NCBI GenBank assembly: GCA_029859385.1
Contig: JAOUDF010000162.1
Location: forward strand, 1 to 5,593
Direction of reading: 5' to 3'
Source of the DNA: Nitrospirota bacterium
GTDB lineage: Bacteria; Nitrospirota; JAOUDF01
DNA: 5,593 nt
Positions within the stretch are counted from its first letter, which is position 1, and every line of letters starts with the position of its first letter. The position numbers were made by a program, and so were the translations under genes. Shown here piece by piece: positions 1-5,593 of the stretch. The notes under the pieces are model-generated. The model ran no database searches. It had not been told where the DNA came from and saw nothing but the letters and a program-made list of their open reading frames with translations.

Positions 1-970
1 TCCAGGGATAGTAGACCGCGCCGTACTTAGACGGCCTCAGCGGCGCAGCGGAGAGGGTAAGGCCGGAGATGTCCGCCGTGCCGGAAGGAACATCGAGGAT
101 GGCGAACCGGTCCTTCAATGTTTCGCAATGGGTAAGTATGTCATCCACCAGCGACGTCCTGCCCGCGGCGTCGAATATGGACGAATACATGTCCGGAGCA
201 TACAGGATGGCGATCTCGTCTACCTCGGTAAAGGCGGTGAGGCCGGTGCGCGCGCCGGGAAGGGCTGCCGGGTCGCCCCGCATGTCGTCGCGGGTAAGGC
301 TGGCCGCGCCGTCATCACCATTGACCAGGGCCGCCATGAAGGCGCCGCCGGTGTTGGCCGGCCTGTTGGCGTTGGCCGGCTCTGCTATTTCTATAAGACC
401 GGAAATGCCGTTGACACGCTTGAGGTAGTGGTCCTGCGACGTGCTCGAGGTGGAGAGGTTGTCGAAGACCTCCACCATGGTGGCACTGTCCAGCAGGGCA
501 CGAAGGTTCCTGCGCCGCTCCTCGTCCGTCGCCCCCGACTCGGCCAGGCTCGGCAGTGTGCCGCTCCAGTAGGCCACCACCAGCTTGAACTGGTTGGCAT
601 CGCCCGACGATGAGTTCTCCACCCGCACCGCCACCCGGTTGCCCCATGCCCCCGGCCCGACGGAACTTATATCCAGCGGGTCGATGGTCAGGTCGGCAGA
701 GTCGGCGCCCGAACGCGCCACCCGGCCGATAAAGCACCTCTGCCCCCCGTTGCTGAAAAAACTGTCCACCGCATAGGCTGTCAGTGAGTTCGACGTATAA
801 CTGCCGAACAGACGGCTGAACTGGGTAAAGCTGGTGACCAGACGGGGCTTGAGCGGCCCCCGCTCGGTCATACCGAGGATACCGACCGTACTGGTACCGA
901 CCCCCTCGATAGGTTTGGCCCCTATTTCAAACTCCTCAACGTAGACACCTGGTGACAAATACTCCGGCAT
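1..970 (-). CDS. Contractile tail sheath protein, N-terminal part (gene cut by the left edge)
   Basis: The minus-strand frame is open from an ATG at 970 to the edge of the window (323 codons seen, no stop), so the C-terminal part is missing. The protein starts MPEYLSPGVYVEE, the characteristic beginning of phage, pyocin and eCIS sheath proteins, and the visible part ends in SKYGAVYYPW (residues 314-323), the conserved strand of the sheath core domain (phage tail sheath, subtilisin-like domain family). Residues about 100-260 are probably the surface insertion domain, judged from position only. In this family sheath subunits stack around the inner tube and contract to drive it through a target envelope. 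The start is supported by a very strong Shine-Dalgarno at 975-983. The gene follows the beta-sandwich gene by 34 bases, so it is probably co-transcribed with it and with the cap gene. The DUF4255 neighbour favours an eCIS sheath over a prophage one. The identity as a sheath is secure; the exact subtype is inferred. Confidence 0.95.
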   Translation of the reverse strand, partial: MPEYLSPGVYVEEFEIGAKPIEGVGTSTVGILGMTERGPLKPRLVTSFTQFSRLFGSYTSNSLTAYAVDSFFSNGGQRCFIGRVARSGADSADLTIDPLDISSVGPGAWGNRVAVRVENSSSGDANQFKLVVAYWSGTLPSLAESGATDEERRRNLRALLDSATMVEVFDNLSTSSTSQDHYLKRVNGISGLIEIAEPANANRPANTGGAFMAALVNGDDGAASLTRDDMRGDPAALPGARTGLTAFTEVDEIAILYAPDMYSSIFDAAGRTSLVDDILTHCETLKDRFAILDVPSGTADISGLTLSAAPLRPSKYGAVYYPW

Positions 971-974
971 GTGT

Positions 975-983
975 ACCTCCTTT
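975..983 (-). promoter_or_regulatory. Strong Shine-Dalgarno of the sheath gene
   Basis: On the minus strand the sequence reads AAAGGAGGT followed by ACAC and the ATG at 970. This is a near-complete match to the anti-Shine-Dalgarno and is much stronger than the site in front of the cap gene (AAGG only). It fixes the sheath start and fits the need for many sheath subunits per particle, which is an inference from known sheath stoichiometry. Confidence 0.85.
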
Positions 984-1004
984 CTGTGTGAACTTCCTGT
1001 TCAA

Positions 1005-1655
1005 CTATTTTGGCTCCAACTGGATAGCTCCTCCGACACTGTTTTCCTGTCCCTCCTCTACCTGCATATCCACATTGCTGTGTTTGAAATCCGGATGGTT
1101 GGCCCTTATCCGCAGATTCGTGGAATTATTCACCACCATGAGCCTCTTTCCGCCCACAATTTCTACGTCGTCAGGGGTGATTTGTCGAAAATAGAGCACA
1201 AATTCCCCACTCGCCGTTGTCGTCGTCTCAATAGAAGAATGTCTGATTTCAACCGTGGCCCCCTCAATGGGGTTTCCGTCGTCGTCCTGCACCACCCCTC
1301 TGATGAGTGTGCTTCCGGCCGAAAACGGATAGGATGGCAGCGGTTCAAGGTTAAGCGACACCACAGGATTGCTGCGGTCCATCTCGCCCGGTCGGATATC
1401 TTCCTGCACCTGCGTGACATAAAAATCCGACCTGACCTCAAGCCGATAGGTGGCGACGCCACCGCCGGAGCTGGTGAGCGGGAGGTTGAGGAAGAGCCAA
1501 TATCCGCTCCGGTTCCGCGGCACGTTCGCCCGTACCCCGTCAAGGGCAAGGACCAGACTCCCTCTCGGCTCCAGGCCGGTAAAGGCATCGGTGAGCCTGA
1601 GGGCGAAGGTCAGGACGGCCTCGATCCGCTGGTCGGGGAATGTCACAACAGCCAT
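1005..1655 (-). CDS. Beta-sandwich protein with carboxypeptidase-regulatory-like domain, between cap and sheath genes of an eCIS locus
   Basis: This gene encodes 216 residues, starting MAVVTFPDQR and ending QLEPK. The frame stays open further upstream, but the ATG at 1655 is preferred because GGGAGGT lies 5 bases before it (1661-1667) and it overlaps the cap gene stop as TAATG, which suggests translational coupling. Residues about 10-85 look like a first all-beta domain (LVLALDGVRA, GYWLFLNLP, TYRLEVRSDFY). Residues about 115-200 match the carboxypeptidase regulatory-like, Ig-type fold (STLIRGVVQDDDGNPIEGA, then SGEFVLYF), as judged from the G-x-V-x-D-x-x-G-x-P-I-x-G-A pattern. There is no signal peptide, membrane segment or catalytic motif, so it is not itself a peptidase. 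Its position between cap and sheath suggests a structural or surface-decorating component, or an assembly factor, but no function is established from the sequence. The existence of the gene is secure and the role is open. Confidence 0.88.
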   Translation of the reverse strand: MAVVTFPDQRIEAVLTFALRLTDAFTGLEPRGSLVLALDGVRANVPRNRSGYWLFLNLPLTSSGGGVATYRLEVRSDFYVTQVQEDIRPGEMDRSNPVVSLNLEPLPSYPFSAGSTLIRGVVQDDDGNPIEGATVEIRHSSIETTTTASGEFVLYFRQITPDDVEIVGGKRLMVVNNSTNLRIRANHPDFKHSNVDMQVEEGQENSVGGAIQLEPK

Positions 1656-2224
1656 TACGCACCTCCCGCCGACTGGGCAAAATCGAGCGATCGCGTAATC
1701 ACCCTGCCCCCGCCCTCGACCCGCTCTGAGTAGATGTTCACCGGCGTCACGATGTAACTCACCCCCAGACGGAAAGGCTTGCCGGGAAAGGCGGTCCAAA
1801 TCTTGGTCGCCTCATCGAGGCTGATCGTGTGATACACCAGCCGCATCTCCTCGTCGCTCCCGGCGAGAGTAGTCCCTTGAAGTACCGAGCCGCGCAGAAT
1901 GGCATTGTCGTGAAAGGTCTGGGTAACCCTGCCGAGAATGCGGTGTTCATCCTCACGCTCCTGGGCGTAAGGGACGAACAGGTAAAGGAGCTCTACTGGA
2001 AATGGCGGATAATGGGTGGGTGTGAGCGGCCGCCAGTCCGGGTTGTTTCGCAGGGCAGGGTTTTCGGAAATCTGATAGAGAAAGATGCAGAGCTGACGGT
2101 TTGCCGTCACCTCCATGTCGGCGGGCGAAGCGATGACGATGTTGGCCGGCGCCACCAACCCTGTGAGAGCAGTTTCGAGAAGACGCTTCAGGGTCATGCC
2201 GGTATCCGCGATAACACCACTCAT
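1655..2224 (-). CDS. Pvc16/Afp16-like DUF4255 protein, probable tail cap/terminator of an extracellular contractile injection system
   Basis: This gene encodes 189 residues. The family resemblance (Pvc16 N-terminal domain, formerly DUF4255) shows in an ordered set of motifs: LCIFLYQISENPALRN (45-60), PPFPVELLYLFVPYA (73-87), EHRILGRVTQTFHDN (93-107) and IWTAFPGKPFRLGVSYIV (142-159). In Afp and PVC particles the corresponding protein caps the end of the tube-sheath trunk distal to the baseplate and stops its growth. The protein here consists of essentially the N-terminal domain only, with no extra C-terminal domain. There is no signal peptide or membrane segment, as expected for a particle assembled in the cytoplasm. 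It is the first gene of the operon seen here; its Shine-Dalgarno is weak (AAGG, 9 bases before the ATG). Its stop overlaps the next gene's ATG. The family is specific to eCIS-type loci, so it sets the identity of the neighbourhood. Confidence 0.92.
   Translation of the reverse strand: MSGVIADTGMTLKRLLETALTGLVAPANIVIASPADMEVTANRQLCIFLYQISENPALRNNPDWRPLTPTHYPPFPVELLYLFVPYAQEREDEHRILGRVTQTFHDNAILRGSVLQGTTLAGSDEEMRLVYHTISLDEATKIWTAFPGKPFRLGVSYIVTPVNIYSERVEGGGRVITRSLDFAQSAGGA
1661..1667 (-). promoter_or_regulatory. Shine-Dalgarno that decides the start of the beta-sandwich gene
   Basis: On the minus strand GGGAGGT lies inside the 3' end of the cap gene, five bases (GCGTA) before the ATG at 1655. 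It supports that ATG over any in-frame start further upstream and, with the TAATG overlap, suggests re-initiation after the cap gene. Confidence 0.75.
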
Positions 2225-2327
2225 GAAGATAAACCTTGCACCGTAAAAACCTGTTTAAAAGCGTCTCGGAATAAGCACTGCGAATATCCACCCAATAGTC
2301 GTTCTGATTTCACGACATCAGTAGACA

Positions 2328-2356
2328 AGTATTTACCGACTTTACTGTCATGTCGC
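2328..2356 (-). promoter_or_regulatory. Candidate activator-dependent promoter of the injection-system operon
   Basis: On the minus strand a GCGACA box (2351-2356, 4 of 6 to the sigma-70 -35) is followed after 17 bases by AATACT (2328-2333, 4 of 6 to the -10). Both boxes are weak, as expected for an activator-dependent promoter. The -35 box directly abuts the second 16-bp repeat, where an AraC-type class II activator would sit. It would give a leader of roughly 95 bases before the cap gene ATG at 2224. A sigma-54-like arrangement further downstream (2279-2294) is an alternative. This is inference from pattern only. Confidence 0.3.
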
Positions 2357-2392
2357 GGACTTTCTTGCAAAACATACGGACTTTCTTGCAAA
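2336..2392 (-). repeat. Tandem direct repeats with 21-bp period, probable AraC-type operator upstream of the cap gene
   Basis: The 16-mer TTTGCAAGAAAGTCCG (minus strand) occurs twice with no mismatch, at 2377-2392 and 2356-2371, start to start 21 bp with a 5-bp spacer. A degenerate third copy at 2336-2351 matches at 10 of 16 positions, including the AAAGTC core, and is offset by 20 bp. A period of 21 bp puts the copies on the same face of the helix. Direct repeats of about 17 bp spaced by 21 bp are the known arrangement of AraC-family operators such as araI1/araI2. The AraC-domain regulator encoded just upstream is the obvious candidate ligand, but binding is inferred. The repeats lie 132-168 bases upstream of the cap gene ATG. 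Confidence 0.65.
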
Positions 2393-2439
2393 GAAAGAAA
2401 AAAAGAGGGGTATGTCGCTTAGGGGCAAGGAGAGATGAC

Positions 2440-2473
2440 AAAAGTAAAGGGCATCTCAGGAGATGCCCTTTAC
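2440..2473 (-). terminator. Intrinsic terminator of the AraC-type regulator gene
   Basis: A perfect 14-bp inverted repeat (arms 2460-2473 and 2444-2457, each reading GTAAAGGGCATCTC or its complement) is separated by two bases, in practice a 13-bp stem with a CCTG tetraloop. On the minus strand it is followed by TTTTGT. The plus-strand side has no T-run, so it works for the regulator's transcript. The stop codon of the regulator (2456-2458) lies at the loop, so the last five codons form one arm. It isolates the regulator transcript from the injection-system operon, which therefore needs its own promoter. Confidence 0.85.
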
Positions 2474-3304
2474 AATCCTTTGCGGAGCGATTCGTTCACC
2501 GTTTTGCGGTAGAGGAGATAGTACATTGTTCTTTCGATATTCTCTCGGGGACACGCCGTTTTTCTTCCTGAAGAGTCGCTGGAAGTTTGAGCTGTCTGAA
2601 AAACCGACAGCGCAAGCTATCTCCGTGATTGAAACAGTAGTCCCGGCGAGAAGCATTTCCGCCCTGAGAAGCCGATACCTGACAAGATATTCCTTGAAGG
2701 CGAGACCTGTTGTTTTTCGGAAGAGGCGACATAACTGGTAAGGGCTCAGCAGAACCTTGCCCGCCACCTCATCCAGCTTAATCTTACGATGATGGAACTT
2801 CTCTATATACTGACAGGCGACCTGCACCTTTCGTTCGTCCGATCCGATTGACGCCACTATCGGCACGGGCACCGACTGGCCCTGCCACGCAGCCGGGCGG
2901 CACTCACTTCCCTGGTTCCGCAACAGCCCCATACAGCGTCGCACTTTATCCGTCACCAGTTCCGGCGCCGCAGGTTTGACAAAATAGTCCCTTACCCCGG
3001 CCCTGAATGCCCAGACCGCCAGGTCTTCCGATGTGAGCGCGGTAAACAGAAAAACGGGGACAGACGGATATTTTTCCTTTAGTCGAGGGACCAGTGCGAG
3101 ATCTTCCCTTGAGGGGCAATCGAAATCCAGAAATACGGCCGTGTTGACGGAGGCCTTGAGGGCCTGCTCAATTCCTGAGATCGAGCGCATGCGAACAATC
3201 GTAAAATCCTGGGAAATCGTTTTAACAAGTCCCTCTTCAAGACCAGGAGAATAATGGGCGCACATCCAGAGTATTCTTCCTCTTTTCGCTTGTTCATTCA
3301 TCAT
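2456..3304 (-). CDS. Response-regulator-like transcription factor: degenerate receiver domain plus AraC-type DNA-binding domain
   Basis: With the ATG at 3304 this is 282 residues. Residues about 9-128 form a receiver-like domain. The phospho-acceptor position is D60 (VFLDFDCP), with T88 (FLFTALTS) and K110 (YFVKPA) in place. The acidic pair normally found after the first strand is replaced by C15-A16-H17 (RILWMCAH), so magnesium binding and phosphorylation may be weakened or lost. Residues about 156-259 are an AraC/XylS-type double helix-turn-helix: LDEVAGKVLLSPYQLCRLFRK, then ITEIACAVGFSDSSNFQRLF and the family signature GVSPREYRK. A polar tail follows. The start is uncertain: TTG 3331, GTG 3310, ATG 3304 and ATG 3301 are all in frame, and only GGTGAG just before 3301 resembles a Shine-Dalgarno. 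About 180 bases separate it from the kinase stop, without a clear terminator or promoter. The gene probably controls the downstream injection-system operon; this is inferred from position and from the operator-like repeats. Confidence 0.9.
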   Translation of the reverse strand: MMNEQAKRGRILWMCAHYSPGLEEGLVKTISQDFTIVRMRSISGIEQALKASVNTAVFLDFDCPSREDLALVPRLKEKYPSVPVFLFTALTSEDLAVWAFRAGVRDYFVKPAAPELVTDKVRRCMGLLRNQGSECRPAAWQGQSVPVPIVASIGSDERKVQVACQYIEKFHHRKIKLDEVAGKVLLSPYQLCRLFRKTTGLAFKEYLVRYRLLRAEMLLAGTTVSITEIACAVGFSDSSNFQRLFRKKNGVSPREYRKNNVLSPLPQNGERIAPQRIVKGIS

Positions 3305-3485
3305 ACTCACCAGGCCATGTTCCGTGATCAAGGTTTGTTGGCCACGTAAAATGCCTGAAGCATATCGAAAAGTCTTGGACTATTTTGCCGGTGTATGGCG
3401 CAATTCATTGCACGGAGATGGTTTGACGAAGGGCTGAGCCGGGAGAAAAGGTATTTCAGGAAATGGGGAATGATCAAGGATTGTT

Positions 3486-5593
3486 TTATTGCGCTGAGTT
3501 GAGCGCTCGGGAAATAGCTTCTCCTATCTCCTGCATCCGGAAAGGCTTGGAGACAATCTCCCGGGCAGCGATGTCTCGCAATTTTTCGGCGGGGATCGCC
3601 TCGTTGTTGCCTGTAATGAGGATTACGGGAATCCCCGGGCATATCTTCCTCGCCTCCGCGGCAAACCTGTCGCCCGTCATTGCCGGCATCGCATAGTCAC
3701 TTATAACAAGGTCATACATGTCGGGCTTCCGGCGCAATTCTTCTATGGCATCGGCGGCGCTGTTCAGTGCCGTCACAATATATCCGAGGTCCTCAAGCAT
3801 TTCCCGGGAAATACTGGTAATATCTTCCTCGTCATCCACGAAAAGAATGGTCCCGGCTCCACCGACCATCGCCGCTCCCTGTACCACAACCGGTTCAACC
3901 GCTATTTTTTCGGTGCACGGCAGATACACTTTGAAGGATGTCCCGCTGCCGGGGCTACTGTCAACCACGATCTCACCGCTGCACTCCATGATAATCCCGT
4001 GCACCACCGACAGCCCCAGCCCGGTTCCCTTGCCTATTTCCTTGGTGGTGAAAAAGGGATCGAATATCCGTTTCTGTGTATCCTCATCCATGCCGTCTCC
4101 CGTATCACGGACGACTATCAGGGCATAGCGGCCCGATTGCAGCCGGAGGTTATCCCTTGCAGCGGCTTCATCCAGCTCTATCGCTTCCAGTTGAACCGTA
4201 AGGGTGCCATTTTTATTCATGGCATCGCAGGCATTGGTGCAAAGATTCATTATTATCTGTTGAATCTGGATCGGATCGGCCATGACAGGCCTGCAATTCT
4301 GGTCAATTTCCATACGGATATTGACGGTCGCAGGAACCAGAGAGCTGATCATGCTGAGTGTTTCAGCAATGATAGGCTGTAATCTTATGGGTCTCTTTTC
4401 CTGTTCCTTTTGCCGGCTGAAAGTAAGCAACTGCTTTACCAGATCTCTTCCTCTGTCAACGGAACGGCTCATAAGATCGACATATTTCATCAAGGGCGAA
4501 TCAGCGGGAAGCCTGGACCGCAGCATCTCTGAACATGAATTCACCGGCTGAAGAATATTATTGAAGTCGTGGGCAATACCGCCAGCCAGTGTACCAATAG
4601 TTTCCATCTTCTGCGCCTGGCGAAGCTGGGCCTCGAGCCCTTTCTTCTCCCCTTCGGACTTCTTGAGCTCGGTAATATCCTCCTTCACCGCGAGAAAATG
4701 GGTAATCGTTCCCGCCTGATCCTTTACTGGAGAGATAACAACTCTCTCCCAGTAAAGATCGCCGTTCTTCTTCTTGTTGCAGAACTCGCCGCGCCATACC
4801 TCGCCGGAAGCGATGGTCTTCCAGAGTTCTTCATACACCTCCGATGGCTGTGCACCGGACTTGAGTATTCGCGGGTTTTGGCCCCGTGCCTCATCAAAAG
4901 AATATCCCGTTAACCGCGTGAACTTGGGGTTTACATAGTCGATATTGCCAGCAGCGTCGGTAATGACGATGCTTGTCGGGCTTTGCTCGATAGCTGTGGA
5001 AAGTACATTGAGCTGGCTTTCAGCAAGCTTCTCCCGGGAGATGTCGCGCTCAACAGAATAAAAATGCCTTCGGCCTTTGATATTAATAACCCTGGAGATA
5101 ACCCTGGCCGGGAATGTGCTGCCATCCTTGCATTTATGGACCACCTCGAACTCAGCGAACCCGTCCCGTAAAATATTGTTCACATTGACAGCAACCTTGG
5201 CATCCTCGGGGTCAAGGATAGTGATCGGTTTACCGATCATCTCCTTCCTCGAATAGCCATGCCTCCTGAAGGCACTCTCGCTTGCATCGACAATAATGGG
5301 CGGGCCATTCTCGACTGGCTCCAGGACCAGGATATAATCCATGGTCTGTTCAAACATTTCGCGGTATCTGGACTCACTATCCTTAAGCGACTCCTCTACT
5401 TCCTTGCGTTCAGTAATGTCTTCATACGTCCCGAGCACACCGTATACCCTGCCGCTGGAATCTTTCAGCGGTATCTTGCTTGTCCTCAGGGTTATTTTTC
5501 TCCCATCCGGCGTCGTTTGCGGTTCCTCGAAGTCGAGCTTGGGTTGGTCGGATGTCATCACATGGCGGTCGTCAGCCCGATACAGGTCAGCCT
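3486..5593 (-). CDS. PAS-domain hybrid sensor histidine kinase with C-terminal receiver (N-terminus cut by the right edge)
   Basis: The frame is open through the right edge. A GTG at 5561 could be read as a start, but the upstream codons (ending ADLYRADDRHV) complete a normal PAS domain, so that GTG is internal. Numbering from that GTG, the order is: end of a first PAS domain to about residue 55 (GTYEDITERKE); PAS 2, about 60-175; PAS 3, about 186-297 (SPTSIVITDAAGNI, GEVWRGEFCNKKKNGDLYWE); a coiled linker; a dimerisation/phospho-acceptor helix with H331 (AGGIAHDFNNIL); an ATPase domain with N443 (NLCTNACDAM), D486 (RDTGDGMD) and GKGTGLGLSVV (510-520); and a receiver with D576-D577, D622 (ISDYAMP), T650 and K672. 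All key residues are present, so it should be active. No membrane segment is seen, so the visible part is cytoplasmic. No Hpt domain is seen. The receiver-AraC gene downstream is the likely partner; the signal is unknown. Confidence 0.95.
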   Translation of the reverse strand, partial: ADLYRADDRHVMTSDQPKLDFEEPQTTPDGRKITLRTSKIPLKDSSGRVYGVLGTYEDITERKEVEESLKDSESRYREMFEQTMDYILVLEPVENGPPIIVDASESAFRRHGYSRKEMIGKPITILDPEDAKVAVNVNNILRDGFAEFEVVHKCKDGSTFPARVISRVINIKGRRHFYSVERDISREKLAESQLNVLSTAIEQSPTSIVITDAAGNIDYVNPKFTRLTGYSFDEARGQNPRILKSGAQPSEVYEELWKTIASGEVWRGEFCNKKKNGDLYWERVVISPVKDQAGTITHFLAVKEDITELKKSEGEKKGLEAQLRQAQKMETIGTLAGGIAHDFNNILQPVNSCSEMLRSRLPADSPLMKYVDLMSRSVDRGRDLVKQLLTFSRQKEQEKRPIRLQPIIAETLSMISSLVPATVNIRMEIDQNCRPVMADPIQIQQIIMNLCTNACDAMNKNGTLTVQLEAIELDEAAARDNLRLQSGRYALIVVRDTGDGMDEDTQKRIFDPFFTTKEIGKGTGLGLSVVHGIIMECSGEIVVDSSPGSGTSFKVYLPCTEKIAVEPVVVQGAAMVGGAGTILFVDDEEDITSISREMLEDLGYIVTALNSAADAIEELRRKPDMYDLVISDYAMPAMTGDRFAAEARKICPGIPVILITGNNEAIPAEKLRDIAAREIVSKPFRMQEIGEAISRALNSAQ

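Noticed and set aside
353..380. Short tandem repeat in the sheath gene (GTTGGCCGGC at 353-362 and 371-380, period 18)
   Set aside because: It encodes the local Pro-Ala-Asn repetition in a probable surface loop. Two copies are too few to call a functional repeat.
69..613. Two overlapping plus-strand open frames (69-428 and 128-613) opposite the sheath gene
   Set aside because: They are shadows of a well-supported minus-strand sheath gene in GC-rich DNA. They have low-complexity Arg/Ala/Val-rich products, no Shine-Dalgarno and no recognisable motifs.
2279..2294. Sigma-54-like promoter on the minus strand (TGG at 2292-2294, GCA at 2279-2281, correct -24/-12 spacing)
   Set aside because: GG and GC have the right spacing, but the rest of the -24 box (GTG instead of CAC) and the -12 box (TTCGC instead of TTTGC) fit poorly, and an AraC-type rather than a sigma-54 activator is encoded next door. 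It is kept only as an alternative promoter.
2298..2316. Small hairpin in the predicted leader of the cap gene (GTCGT / ACGAC, 9-base loop)
   Set aside because: Five base pairs with a 9-base loop is within chance expectation, and no riboswitch or attenuator features surround it.
2381..2397. 7-bp inverted repeat (CTTTCTT / AAGAAAG, 3-base loop) overlapping the first direct repeat
   Set aside because: There is no T-run downstream on either strand, the loop is tight and the stem is AT-rich. It is better explained as the A/T-rich edge of the direct repeat than as a terminator.
969..2422. Long plus-strand open frames (969-1733 and 1829-2422) opposite the beta-sandwich and cap genes
   Set aside because: Both lie antisense to genes with clear family motifs and good start sites. 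The second runs into the intergenic region and operator repeats and shows no domain signal.
3400..3411. Palindrome GCAAT-TC-ATTGC between the kinase stop and the regulator start
   Set aside because: The arms are only 5 bp, there is a single copy, and there is no T-run or linked promoter boxes, so it was not called as an operator or terminator.
5559..5561. GTG as the true start of the histidine kinase
   Set aside because: The frame continues upstream to the window edge with typical PAS residues (ADLYRADDRHV), and there is no Shine-Dalgarno before the GTG, so the real start lies outside the window.

Overview
The window is a bacterial chromosomal segment in which every supported gene lies on the minus strand. 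Read in the direction of transcription (from the right edge to the left) it holds five genes. They are a PAS-rich hybrid histidine kinase cut by the right edge, a receiver-AraC transcriptional regulator, and, after a terminator and a 231-base intergenic region, the first three genes of a contractile injection locus. Those three are a Pvc16/DUF4255-type cap protein, an unnamed beta-sandwich protein with a carboxypeptidase-regulatory-like domain, and a tail sheath protein cut by the left edge. The DUF4255 protein next to a sheath points to an extracellular contractile injection system (eCIS, related to Afp/PVC) rather than an ordinary prophage or a type VI secretion system.

Region by region: 1-970 is the N-terminal part of the sheath, 1005-1655 the beta-sandwich protein, and 1655-2224 the cap protein. 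The last two share a TAATG stop/start overlap, and the first two are separated by only 34 bases carrying a strong Shine-Dalgarno, so the three look like one operon. Bases 2225-2455 hold an intrinsic terminator for the regulator, a perfect 16-bp direct repeat with a 21-bp period (plus a degenerate third copy), and a weak candidate promoter abutting it. Bases 2456-3304 encode the regulator, about 180 bases of non-coding sequence follow, and 3486-5593 encode the kinase.

The working model is inference. The hybrid kinase senses a cytoplasmic or redox-type cue through PAS domains and signals to the receiver-AraC protein. That protein binds the 21-bp-spaced direct repeats, an arrangement typical of AraC-family operators, and switches on the injection-system operon. 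The regulator's receiver lacks the usual acidic pair, so its activation may not be ordinary phosphorylation.

The organism is not identifiable with certainty. The GC-rich coding sequence, the style of PAS/hybrid kinase and the eCIS layout fit a Gram-negative environmental bacterium such as a deltaproteobacterium (Desulfuromonadia/Geobacter-like), but this is only a guess. No RNA genes, insertion sequences or CRISPR arrays were seen.
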